From: Actinomadura graeca | GTDB taxonomy: Bacteria > Actinomycetota > Actinomycetes > Streptosporangiales > Streptosporangiaceae | Assembly: GCF_019175365.1 (NCBI RefSeq) | Contig: NZ_CP059573.1 | Coordinates: 1-18,745 of the forward strand | Direction of reading: 5' to 3' | DNA: 18,745 nt | Notes under the pieces: generated by a model | Seen by the model: only the letters and a program-made list of their open reading frames with translations | Database searches by the model: none | Told to the model about the DNA's origin: nothing | Made by a program: the position numbers and the translations under genes | In this document: positions 5,860-12,867 of the stretch, in pieces | Position numbering within the stretch: position 1 is the stretch's first letter | Layout of the letters: every line of letters begins with the position of its first letter

Positions 5860-6606
5860 CTACGCGGGTCCGCCGGGATCCTCGCCTACCACCTCGTACA
5901 AGCCCCGCCCGACCTGCGCCGACCGCCGCGTTATCCCGGTCTTCCAGGCCGCGGGCCACCGCGTCTCCCCCCAGGACCCGGGCCGATCCTGGCGCCCCTC
6001 CGCCTCGGCCCCCGTCCAGCGCGCCCGCAGCAGCCGGGTGCCGATCAAGATCGCCTCGGTCAGATCCGCGCCGGTCAGGAGCGCGCCGTTCAGGTTCGCG
6101 TCGGTGAGGTTCGCGCGGGCCAGGTTCGCGCGGGCCAGGTTCGCGTCGATCAGGTTCGCGTGGATCAGGTTCGCGCCGGTCAGGTCCGCGTCGACCAGGT
6201 ACGCGTCGGCCAGGTCTGCGCCGTTCAGCCGGACCTCGGACAGGCGGACACCGCCCAGGAGAACGGACTTGTGAGAGGCCGCGAGGTGTCGCTGGGGCAG
6301 GTACGCGCCGGTGAGGTCGGCGCCGGTGAGGTCGGCGCCGAGCAGGCTCACGCCGACCAGGTACGCGCCGATCAGGCGTGCGTGGATCAGGTTCGCATGG
6401 ATCAGGTTCGCGCGGCTCAGGTTCGCGCGGCTCAGGTTCGCGGCGGTGAGGTTCGCGGCGGTCAGGTTCGCGCGGGTCAGGTCCGCGGCGGTCAGGTTCG
6501 CGCCGGTCAGGTCCGCGCCCTCCAGGTTCGCGGCGGTCAGGTCGGCGTAGGGGTGGATGTGGTCCCGGGTGATGCCGGGGGCGATCTCCTCGTCGTCCTC
6601 ATCCAC
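5860..6606 (-). CDS. Pentapeptide-repeat protein
   Basis: 248 residues; the apparent start is GTG at 6606 and no strong ribosome site is seen, so the start is uncertain. Residues 21-103 and 119-198 are almost pure A(D/N)LXX pentapeptides (for example ADLTGANLTAADLTRANL). These fold into a right-handed quadrilateral beta-helix. The two blocks are split by a loop at 104-118 (PQRHLAASHKS...). The family includes MfpA and Qnr, DNA-mimicking proteins that bind and protect or inhibit DNA gyrase, and Qnr proteins also carry loops. Most pentapeptide proteins have other or unknown roles, so gyrase is only a possibility. A charged, tryptophan-containing tail (199-248) follows. The 15-bp DNA periodicity of the repeats is visible at 6040-6545. 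The recombinase lies downstream on the same strand after the dif-like dyad. Confidence 0.85.
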   Translation of the reverse strand: MDEDDEEIAPGITRDHIHPYADLTAANLEGADLTGANLTAADLTRANLTAANLTAANLSRANLSRANLIHANLIHARLIGAYLVGVSLLGADLTGADLTGAYLPQRHLAASHKSVLLGGVRLSEVRLNGADLADAYLVDADLTGANLIHANLIDANLARANLARANLTDANLNGALLTGADLTEAILIGTRLLRARWTGAEAEGRQDRPGSWGETRWPAAWKTGITRRSAQVGRGLYEVVGEDPGGPA

Positions 6607-6794
6607 CAGCCGCCGCCCGCCGTCCGCCGAAGTCCGTACGCATCCCGACCGTAGGGCCGCGCCGTCCCCGCGTGCACGGCAACCGCCAGTCCCCGGGGGG
6701 CCGGTCCTGGCCGCCGGGGCGGCTTAGCCGGACAGTACGGCCGCGCGACGCCTGCCGGACGGCCTGCGGTGCGGTGACCCGAACCGGCCGGAAA

Positions 6795-6824
6795 TGTTCT
6801 GATCTCGGTACGTCTTGTTATGAT
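6795..6824 (+). promoter_or_regulatory. Promoter of the three-gene operon
   Basis: A perfect -10-like TATGAT (6819-6824) lies in an AT-rich island, with a weak TGTTCT -35 (6795-6800) at 18-bp spacing. CGGTAC is repeated at 6806 and 6827, flanking the -10 two helical turns apart, a possible operator. The predicted leader is about 30 bases, favouring translation from 6862. Confidence 0.5.
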
Positions 6825-6861
6825 GGCGGTACACAGTTCCCAAGTGAGAGAGGCACCCCGG

Positions 6862-7305
6862 ATGCTGGAGATCCGCACCGACGACGACGCCCGGCCCGCC
6901 ACCCCCGACGGGCCGCACGACCACGAGCAGACCCGCGCGATCGCCGAGGCGATCGGCGCGGCGGCCCGGCTGCTGAACTACGCCACCTCCCCTGAGAAGC
7001 GCGGCCTGCGCTACCCCTCCGACGTCTACACCGTGCTCGGGTCGCTGGCCTCGGCCGTGGCGCTGCTCCCGCAGGCCCTCGGCCAGATGACGCAGTTCAT
7101 CGGCGCCGAGGTCGACACCGGTCACGCCCGCGAGAACCCCCGCTACGGCGACCACGGAGGCGATGCCGCCGCCGCGCACGCCGCCCTGCGGGCCGCCGCG
7201 CAGCAGGCCACCGGGCACGCCGAGGCGCTGCGGGCCGCGCTGGACCGGTGCCAGGCCGCCACCCGCGGCCTGGAGTCCAGCCGCCCCGACCCCGAGGACG
7301 CGTGA
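6862..7305 (+). CDS. Small helical protein of unknown function
   Basis: 147 residues from ATG 6862, with GAGAGG upstream. An ATG at 6820 is rejected because it overlaps the -10. After a charged N-terminus the protein is mostly alpha-helical: QTRAIAEAIGAAARLLNYAT, then RYPSDVYTVLGSLASAVALL, then PQALGQMTQFI, and finally an alanine-rich helix ending AALDRCQAATRGL. The YPSDVY...ASAVALLPQAL segment looks like a conserved element of hypothetical proteins in actinomycete mobile DNA, from memory. No catalytic motif or membrane segment is seen. Its stop overlaps the next start (TGATG), so translation is coupled with the two following genes. Confidence 0.7.
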   Translation: MLEIRTDDDARPATPDGPHDHEQTRAIAEAIGAAARLLNYATSPEKRGLRYPSDVYTVLGSLASAVALLPQALGQMTQFIGAEVDTGHARENPRYGDHGGDAAAAHAALRAAAQQATGHAEALRAALDRCQAATRGLESSRPDPEDA

Positions 7306-7574
7306 TGCAGGAACACCAACTCCCGACGTGGAACGACATCGTCGGCAGCGCGCTCGGCGAGCTGAACACCGCCCGCAACGGGCTGAGCGAAGCCGCGGCC
7401 TGGCTGAGGTCGGACTGGCGGCCGCTGGGCACCCCGCTCCCCGGCGGCACCGGCGACGCTCGCGCCGAGGTGTTCGAGCTGATCGGGCAGGCGAAAGCGC
7501 TGATCGACCAGGCCAAGGGTTCCCTGTACCGGGCGCGCCGCGGCGATGACGAGGCCGGCCTGGAGGACGCGTGA
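7305..7574 (+). CDS. Small helical protein of unknown function
   Basis: 89 residues from ATG 7305, sharing one base with the preceding stop (TGATG). Two long amphipathic helices are predicted, WNDIVGSALGELNTARNGLS and AEVFELIGQAKALIDQAKGS, separated by a glycine/proline-rich turn (PLGTPLPGGTGDA). The C-terminus is acidic (GDDEAGLEDA), like that of its upstream partner (PDPEDA). It probably pairs with a neighbouring gene product; the function is unrecognised. The middle gene of the operon at 6862-7975. Confidence 0.65.
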   Translation: MQEHQLPTWNDIVGSALGELNTARNGLSEAAAWLRSDWRPLGTPLPGGTGDARAEVFELIGQAKALIDQAKGSLYRARRGDDEAGLEDA

Positions 7575-7975
7575 CGCCCGGCCCCGGCCCCGCCGCCACC
7601 GGGCCGACCGGGCCGGCCCCCGGGCACGGCGCCGCCGAGCTGGCCGAGGCGCGGCGGGCCCGCGCGGTCGCCGAGCTGGCCGGCCTGGCCCGTGAGCGGC
7701 GCGCGCTGGAGGACCGGACCCGCCCCGCCGTCCTGGCGGCCCGCGCGGCCGGGGTGCCGGTGCGGCGCGTGGCCGAGCTGGCCGAGGTGTCGCCCGACAC
7801 CGTGAACCGCTGGACCGCCGAGGCCGCCCGCGACCTGCTGGCCGCCGGGGGCGACGTCGCCGACGTCGCCCGCCAGGTCGGCGCCCGCGAGGGCACCGTG
7901 CGCCGGTGGGCCACCGAACGCCAGGACCAGGACGGGCCAGGACGACCGGCCCGGCCGCTGAACTCAACCCGGTAG
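7571..7975 (+). CDS. HTH DNA-binding protein
   Basis: 134 residues from GTG 7571, overlapping the previous stop by 4 bases (GTGA). A helical segment (AELAEARRARAVAELAGLAR and on) is followed by two consecutive helix-turn-helix-like units: residues 61-81 (GVPVRRVAELAEVSPDTVNR W) and 94-113 (GDVADVARQVGAREGTVRRW). These resemble the helix pairs of sigma-region-4 or transposase-type HTHs. It is likely the DNA-binding member of the operon and could autoregulate it through the CGGTAC repeats at the promoter (inference). A very strong terminator follows. Confidence 0.7.
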   Translation: MTPGPGPAATGPTGPAPGHGAAELAEARRARAVAELAGLARERRALEDRTRPAVLAARAAGVPVRRVAELAEVSPDTVNRWTAEAARDLLAAGGDVADVARQVGAREGTVRRWATERQDQDGPGRPARPLNSTR

Positions 7976-7988
7976 CGGCGCGCCTTTG

Positions 7989-8033
7989 GCGCGACGGCCC
8001 GGCCTCGCCCTCGCCGAGGCCGGGCCGTCGCGC
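7989..8033 (+). terminator. 19-bp perfect stem terminator
   Basis: The arm at 7989-8007 is exactly complementary to 8015-8033 around a 7-base loop, ccctcgc. It starts 13 bases after the stop of the HTH gene and isolates the operon from the par region. Confidence 0.85.
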
Positions 8034-8164
8034 GTCCGGACCCCGCACCCCCCCGGCGGCCCGTCGCATGTCCGGCGTCGCCCTTCCGGTGTCGCCCGTG
8101 TCGGGGCGTCGTTGCCCTTCTGGCTCGGCGGCGTGCACCTTGCGGGCGCCCGCGCCCGCGTCCG

Positions 8165-8200
8165 CGCGCGTTTTGTCGTTTGAACGGTCAAACCGGCCGC
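8165..8200. promoter_or_regulatory. parS-like palindrome, copy B, upstream of parA
   Basis: GTTTGAACGGTCAAAC (8178-8193) is a 16-bp palindrome with one mismatched pair. It is preceded by GCGCGCGTTTT, the same flank as copy A at 4195-4236 apart from a one-base indel. It lies about 170 bp before the parA start, in a 385-bp gene-free stretch that otherwise holds only the 7989-8033 terminator. Its position next to par genes supports a centromere or par operator. Confidence 0.6.
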
Positions 8201-8360
8201 TGGTGGCGTTCGGTGATCAGCTCGGCCACACATGTCAGGTCGACCGCCACGACCTCGGCCTACGAGTAGCGTGACCGGCCATGAGACCCCTACGACCCCG
8301 CCAGGTGCGCCTCGGCGCGTCTGGTCTGGCCGCCAGGCCGCCCGCCCCCTGGAGGCGCCC

Positions 8361-9182
8361 GTGTCAACCCTGGTGAGTGCCCAGTACTCGGAGAAAGGCG
8401 GCGTCGGTAAGACGTCGATCACCACCGGCATGGCCGCCACCGCCGCCGAGGACGGGGCGCGCGTCATTGTGGTCGACGCCGATCCGCGCGCGTCGGCCAC
8501 CGAGGAACTGGGCGTGGTCGTCGGCCCGCAGACCCTCACCCTGAACGATCTGCTGTACGTGCCCGAGGACGCCGACCCGGTCGACCCGGCCGAGGCGATT
8601 GGCGATGTGCTGCTACCGGCTGGTGAGCACTGGCCGGGCACGGTCCGCGTGATCGCCGCCGAACGGCAGCTGGCGCACCGCGAGACCGACCCGCACGCCA
8701 TCGAGGGGCGCCTGGCCCGTGGGCTGGCCGCCCTGGACGGCGAGGCCGATCTGGTCCTGATCGACCTACCGCCGCGCGCTGGCGGGAAGCTGGTCACCAC
8801 CGGCCTGACCGCCGCCACGCACGTGGTGATCCCCACCATGCTGACCACCGACGGGTACTCGGGCGTGGCCCACGCCCGCCGGTCTCTGCGCCTGATCCGC
8901 CAGGGCGCCAACCCCGGACTCACCTACGCCGGGATAGTCCGCAGCATCGTCCCTCGCGAGAGCGACCGCCGGGCCGTCCACGACCAGATCGACACCGACC
9001 TCGCCGAGGACTTCCCCGGCGAGGTGGTGGCCGTACAGATCACCGAATACGCCATCCGCGAGGACGCCCGGTACACCTCGTTCCCGATCACCAGGGCACC
9101 CGGCCGCGAGGCCAAGATCCTCGCCGATCAGTACCGCGCCCTGCTGGACCACCTGCGCAGCACCGGAGGGATCCGTGTCTAA
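8361..9182 (+). CDS. parA: ParA-family partition ATPase
   Basis: 273 residues from GTG 8361, chosen because GGAG precedes it by 7 bases and the family-typical strand leads straight into the P-loop. Deviant Walker A KGGVGKT at residues 12-18, Walker A' VVDADPRAS, and a Walker-B-like LVLIDLPPRAGG are all present, followed by DGYSGVAHARRSLRLI and a C-terminal helix. ParA ATPases bind non-specific DNA as ATP dimers and move ParB-bound plasmid copies apart, giving segregational stability. There is no N-terminal HTH extension, so autoregulation would fall to the partner. The next gene overlaps by 8 bases, the usual parAB arrangement. Copy B of the parS-like palindrome lies upstream. Confidence 0.9.
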   Translation: MSTLVSAQYSEKGGVGKTSITTGMAATAAEDGARVIVVDADPRASATEELGVVVGPQTLTLNDLLYVPEDADPVDPAEAIGDVLLPAGEHWPGTVRVIAAERQLAHRETDPHAIEGRLARGLAALDGEADLVLIDLPPRAGGKLVTTGLTAATHVVIPTMLTTDGYSGVAHARRSLRLIRQGANPGLTYAGIVRSIVPRESDRRAVHDQIDTDLAEDFPGEVVAVQITEYAIREDARYTSFPITRAPGREAKILADQYRALLDHLRSTGGIRV

Positions 9183-10125
9183 ATTGCTCAACAAGGGCCG
9201 GCTCGGCAAGACCGGCGAGGCCGACCCGGCGGCGCCAGAGGCGACCGGCCAGGACCAGACACCGGCGACCACCACCGACACGGCCGACACTGCCGCCGCC
9301 CCCTCCCGCGCGGGCAAACGCGCCGCCAGGCCCCCGGCCGGGCCTGGCACCGTGCCCGCGCCACCGGCGGCCGAGGTCGACGCCGAGGGCGCCCTGAACG
9401 CCCGTGAACGCGCCGACCTGGCCGCGTGCGAGGCCGCCCTGGACGGGTTGCGTCTGGCGTTCTGGGCCGCTGGGAAAGCCCTCCAGACCATCCGGGACGC
9501 CCGCCTGTACCGGGCTGGACACGACACGTTCGAGCGGTACGTCACCGACCGGTGGGGGATGCAGACCTCCCAGGCATACCGGCTGATCGCCGCGTGGCCG
9601 GTCGCCGAGGCACTGTCCCCAATTGGGGACAGGATCAACGAAGCGCAGGTGCGGGAACTGCTGCCCCTGGCCGCCCGGCACGGCACCGACGCGGCGGTGA
9701 CGGTGTACGAGACCGTGGTTGAGGTCGCCGCCGACGCCGACGATGTCAAGGTCACCGCCGCGGTCCTGCGCGGCGCTGTGGGCGTGGTGGCCGACGCCGA
9801 GGCGTTCGACCCGGCCCGCGCCGCCGACGACATCCGTGCCTACCTGACCGGCCAGCTCGGCCCCGACCCGGCCGCACCGGCCGACCCCGCCGAGGCGTTC
9901 ACCGCCGAGGCCGACCGCCTGCGCGCCGCCGTCACCCGGACCGTGGGCCGCCCCGCGTTCCGCGACTACGCCCGCCAGAACCCCGACGCGGCCCGCGCTG
10001 TGGTCGCCGAGCTGCGCGCGCTGCTGGACTCGGTGGAGGCCGACGCGGACGGCGAGACCGGCGGGCGCCGCCCCGGCCGGGACGGTGGCCGTACGTCACG
10101 TCAACGCCGTACGGGAAACCGGTGA
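9175..10125 (+). CDS. ParB-like plasmid partition/DNA-binding protein
   Basis: 316 residues from GTG 9175, overlapping the end of parA, with GGAGG at 9165-9169. Residues 1-75 are a low-complexity, alanine/proline/threonine-rich arm with basic patches. The core, about 77-185, has the pattern LYRAGHDTFERYVTDRWGMQ followed by TSQAYRLIAAWPVAEALSPI and INEAQVRELLPLA. This matches helical DNA-binding cores seen in plasmid and phage partition-type proteins of actinomycetes. It lacks the GERR box of canonical ParB CTPases, so it is a ParB analogue rather than a standard ParB. The C-terminus is helical, then strongly basic (RRPGRDGGRTSRQRRTGNR). Likely the centromere binder for the palindromes at 4211 and 8178. 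A 20-bp perfect palindrome sits inside the gene. Confidence 0.7.
   Translation: MSKLLNKGRLGKTGEADPAAPEATGQDQTPATTTDTADTAAAPSRAGKRAARPPAGPGTVPAPPAAEVDAEGALNARERADLAACEAALDGLRLAFWAAGKALQTIRDARLYRAGHDTFERYVTDRWGMQTSQAYRLIAAWPVAEALSPIGDRINEAQVRELLPLAARHGTDAAVTVYETVVEVAADADDVKVTAAVLRGAVGVVADAEAFDPARAADDIRAYLTGQLGPDPAAPADPAEAFTAEADRLRAAVTRTVGRPAFRDYARQNPDAARAVVAELRALLDSVEADADGETGGRRPGRDGGRTSRQRRTGNR
9613..9632. repeat. 20-bp perfect palindrome inside the ParB-like gene
   Basis: CTGTCCCCAATTGGGGACAG is perfectly self-complementary and encodes LSPIGDR using codons uncommon in its surroundings (cca att ggg). The half-site CTGTCCCC also occurs at 3406-3413 in the repeat region. A conserved internal binding site is plausible. 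Confidence 0.5.
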
Positions 10126-10187
10126 CGTGCCCGGCCCCCGGCCCGGCCGCCCGACGCGCAGACCGGACCCACCGAGGCCGCACAAGG

Positions 10188-10970
10188 TCAGTCCGGAATC
10201 GGGAAGCGGTAGTTGAAGACCGCCATATCTGCCCTAATTACGAATTTGGTGATGTCGAGCGCGCCAATCTCGGTGTGATAGGTGCGGATCACGTCTAGGA
10301 CTGGTGTGCCTTCGGGGATGTCCAGACGTGACGATTCCGGCCCTGTGGGCATTCGAGCCGTGATCTCTTCCTCTACTTCAAGCACCGGTGAGATTGCGTT
10401 GATCCGGGCAATGTGACCTCCCTGGCCCTCGCCAGCGACGACGGCTGGCGACCGCTCGCCAGTGGCGAGCGTGAAATAGCTGTCTGCGGCTTGATTGATC
10501 ACGCCGTCCAGCCTGGTGACGCGCCGTCGGACATGAACGGGATCCCCTTCGGAGACTCCATCGAGGCGCTTAGCTACAAAGGCAGGTGCGGGGACGATTG
10601 CCGTCTCGGTGTCCTGGCGGACACTCCTTCCTTGGCGGCCGCCCTCAGCCTCTAGAAGTGCCTTGGGTTCCTTTCCGCCCCAAACTGATCGGCTGTACCG
10701 CTCGATGCCATGGCGTCGTACGGGAAGTTCGGTTCGCACGAAATTTCCCTTCCCCTGCTTCGAGATGATCAGGCCCTCTTGCCGTAGCTTTGCGATCGCT
10801 AGGCGGACCGTGTTCATGCTCACTCCGGGCATGTCTATTCCGTAGCCGGTGACCAGATCGGGCAGGCCCGGCAGTCTTTCTCCAGGCTGCAAGACCCCGG
10901 TTCGGATCTTCGCTCGTAGATCGTCGGCGATCCGCGTCTGCCGGGACCGGCCGTCCGTGATGTCGGTCAT
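10188..10970 (-). CDS. GntR-family repressor (HutC/UTRA type, KorSA-like)
   Basis: 260 residues, ATG at 10970. Residues about 10-80 are a GntR winged helix: RIADDLRAKIRTGVLQPGER, LPGLPDLV, NTVRLAIAKLRQEGLI and SKQGKGNFV. Residues about 95-255 are a UTRA effector domain (VRRRVTRLDGVINQAADSYF, PEGTPVLDVIRTYHTEIG). Repressors of this type (KorSA of pSAM2, KorA of other actinomycete plasmids) silence transfer genes. It is divergent from the tra operon and faces two TGCTCTGT/ACAGAGCA dyads at 10994-11049, which fit autoregulation plus repression of transfer. The gene is visibly less GC-biased at third positions than its neighbours, hinting at separate acquisition. The effector ligand is unknown. 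Confidence 0.85.
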   Translation of the reverse strand: MTDITDGRSRQTRIADDLRAKIRTGVLQPGERLPGLPDLVTGYGIDMPGVSMNTVRLAIAKLRQEGLIISKQGKGNFVRTELPVRRHGIERYSRSVWGGKEPKALLEAEGGRQGRSVRQDTETAIVPAPAFVAKRLDGVSEGDPVHVRRRVTRLDGVINQAADSYFTLATGERSPAVVAGEGQGGHIARINAISPVLEVEEEITARMPTGPESSRLDIPEGTPVLDVIRTYHTEIGALDITKFVIRADMAVFNYRFPIPD

Positions 10971-10993
10971 GGGGTAAGCCTATCCATCACTGT

Positions 10994-11049
10994 TGCTCTG
11001 TAGACAGAGCAGGTCCGCTTGTGCTCTCCTTGCTCTGTCCGCAGAGCAA
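10994..11049. promoter_or_regulatory. Paired operator dyads between repressor and tra operon
   Basis: TGCTCTGT-ag-ACAGAGCA (10994-11011) and TTGCTCTG-tccg-CAGAGCAA (11030-11049) are two copies of one inverted repeat, centred 37 bp apart, with a half-site GTGCTCT (11021-11027) between them. They lie 24 bp upstream of the GntR start and upstream of the BldC-like gene, as expected for a KorA-type control switch. Confidence 0.75.
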
Positions 11050-11173
11050 CAGACCGTATGGCCAGAACGGTCGCGGTGTCCGGTTCGCTCGCAGGACGAA
11101 GTGCGGCCCCGGCGGATGCCACCGCCGAGGCCGCCGGATCGCCCGATTCCCGATTCGAGCAGGAGAACGATCC

Positions 11174-11422
11174 GTGGAGAACAGCATTCCGGAGCCGAGC
11201 TACCCGGCCAAATCTGTTAGCGAGGAGCGATTCCTTACCCCGGCTGAGGTGGGCGCACTGTTCCGGGTGGACCCCAAGACGGCGACCCGATGGGCGGCTC
11301 AGGGACGGGTCGGCAGCATCCGCACGCCGGGCGGTCATCGCCGGTTCCGTGAGTCTGAGATTCGAGCCCTGCTGGCCGACGAGGCCGCCGCCGAGTCCGA
11401 CGCCTTGGAGGTGTCGGCATGA
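11174..11422 (+). CDS. BldC-like MerR-type DNA-binding protein
   Basis: 82 residues from GTG 11174, with AGGAG at 11161-11165; the upstream frame has poor codons and crosses the operator region. The core RFLTPAEVGALFRVDPKTAT followed by RWAAQGRVGSIRTPGGHRRF and RESEIRALLADE closely matches chromosomal BldC from Streptomyces (LLTPAEVATMFRVDPKTVTR...GGHRRYRE). BldC binds as head-to-tail oligomers on direct repeats and controls timing of development. Here it is the first gene of the transfer operon, immediately downstream of the GntR-type operators, and overlaps the next gene by 4 bases (ATGA). It may act as a plasmid-borne activator or modulator linking transfer to mycelial growth stage; this role is inference. 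Confidence 0.85.
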   Translation: MENSIPEPSYPAKSVSEERFLTPAEVGALFRVDPKTATRWAAQGRVGSIRTPGGHRRFRESEIRALLADEAAAESDALEVSA

Positions 11423-12867
11423 TCGGCGGGCGGGGCCGCAAGGACGCCGCCGTGCCGGTGGTCGACGATCCGGCCGAGCTGGCGACGGCGCTTGGCCGTG
11501 AGCGTGAGGTGGCGGCCGCGCGGCGGCGTCACGAGCTGGAGAGGGAGCGCGCCGAGGCCGGTCATGGCCGTGACCGCGCTGATCTGGCCGAGGCCGCGCG
11601 GCTGGCCGAGCTGGAGCGCGCCGAGCGGGCCGAGGATGCGGCCGCGTCGGTGGGGCTGGCGAGGCTGTACCGCCAGGCCCGCGCGGCGGGTGAGCGGACC
11701 CGCATCACCTCGGAGATGGCGCGGTCGGGTGAGGCACGCGCGCTGCGGCTGGAGCGTCTGCGCCGCCGCAACCTGCTGGTGCTGGTCCCCCTGCTGATCG
11801 GGTTCGGTGTGTGGTCGACCACCGGTGTTCAGCAGGGCGCCGCGCGGCTGATGGCCGTGGACATGCACTCGCCGGTGTGGTGGGTGCTGTGGGGCCTGGA
11901 GGGGCTGCTCATCGGCTTGGTCTGCTGGGTGATCATCTGCCGTGCCGTCCTCGGTGCCGCCGGTGGGCGCCTGGACGCCTCCGAAGGCCCGGGACGCGCG
12001 AACCGGCCCGGCTTCGGTGACGCCGAGAAGGTGGCCGCCGGGGCCCTGACCGTGTCGGTCTTCTTGAACCTGGTGGCGGCGGTGCCCGCCGAGCTGTCCG
12101 CGTCGGCCGGGTGGTGGGCGGTGCCCGGTGCGATGTTCGCGCATCTGATCGGCCCGGTCGGGGCGGCGGTGACCGCGCACCTGATCGGGGTGGTCGACAA
12201 GGCGATCACCGGCGCCGATCCCTGGACCGGCCAGGACGGGCGGCCGGTGCCGCTGCTGGCCGAGATGGACCTGGCCGTGCCCGCGCTGATGACCGCCGCG
12301 CCCGCCCTGGACACCCCCGCCGAGAACACCCCCCAGGACGCCCCCGGGAACACTCCAGTGACCGTTCCTGCGCCGCCGGTGTGGCCGGTGCCGTGTGAGG
12401 GACGCCGCGTTCTTCCGGTCGTCGCCCGGCCCGCTGAGAACGGCCGTCCCGCCGCCCCGCGAACCGGCGGCGACCGGCGGGAAGACCGGGCGGCGGGAAC
12501 GGCGCGCAGGTCGCGCCCCAACCGGGGCAAGCGTGTCCCTGAGGCGGCCAAGCCCGCGCCAGTCCGTCCCACCGATGACGAGCTGACCGCCCGGCTGGCC
12601 GGGCTGCTGGAGGCCGGTGACGCCGAGCGCACCGTCCGGTCCGCGATGCGCGCTCTCGGCGTCGGGTACGAACGTGCCCGCCGTGTCCTGGACGGGCTGC
12701 CCGAGAACGCCGCCGAGAACACCGGCGAGGGCGCGGGGGCTTGGGCCCTGGCGCCGGGGCGGTCCGGGCCGGTGCTGCTGACCTCTCCGGACGTGCCCGC
12801 CGCCCTGGCGGTCGCCGACGCCGACGGGCAGGCCGCGCGTGCGGCCGGGACGGCGGTGGCGTCGTGA
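11419..12867 (+). CDS. Multi-span membrane protein, spread/transfer type (DUF2637-like)
   Basis: 482 residues from ATG 11419, overlapping the BldC-like stop. A charged coiled-coil region (about 20-115, rich in EREVAAARRRHELERERAEA and similar) leads to four predicted membrane segments near residues 117-137, 152-176, 205-225 and 232-258. A proline/arginine-rich linker then leads to a C-terminal helix-turn-helix (about 385-430, TARLAGLLEAGDAERTVRSA ... VGYERARRVLDGL). This membrane-plus-HTH layout is seen in DUF2637/SpdB-type proteins of actinomycete conjugative plasmids, which help plasmid spread between mycelial compartments. It probably sits in the cytoplasmic membrane with the FtsK-like pump encoded downstream. 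Its stop overlaps the next start (GTGA). Confidence 0.7.
   Translation: MIGGRGRKDAAVPVVDDPAELATALGREREVAAARRRHELERERAEAGHGRDRADLAEAARLAELERAERAEDAAASVGLARLYRQARAAGERTRITSEMARSGEARALRLERLRRRNLLVLVPLLIGFGVWSTTGVQQGAARLMAVDMHSPVWWVLWGLEGLLIGLVCWVIICRAVLGAAGGRLDASEGPGRANRPGFGDAEKVAAGALTVSVFLNLVAAVPAELSASAGWWAVPGAMFAHLIGPVGAAVTAHLIGVVDKAITGADPWTGQDGRPVPLLAEMDLAVPALMTAAPALDTPAENTPQDAPGNTPVTVPAPPVWPVPCEGRRVLPVVARPAENGRPAAPRTGGDRREDRAAGTARRSRPNRGKRVPEAAKPAPVRPTDDELTARLAGLLEAGDAERTVRSAMRALGVGYERARRVLDGLPENAAENTGEGAGAWALAPGRSGPVLLTSPDVPAALAVADADGQAARAAGTAVAS

Noticed and set aside
6040..6545. Regular 15-bp repeats that could suggest a CRISPR or satellite array
   Set aside because: The period is exactly five codons and encodes pentapeptide repeats; there are no spacers.
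10093..10128. ACGTCAC/GTGACGT inverted repeat with internal CCGTACGG as a terminator
   Set aside because: It lies mostly inside the ParB-like coding end, the loop is long and the stem only 7 bp; too weak to call.
11021..11173. Longer start for the BldC-like protein
   Set aside because: The upstream frame begins within the operator region and has non-coding-like composition; GTG 11174 has a clear AGGAG and matches the family length.
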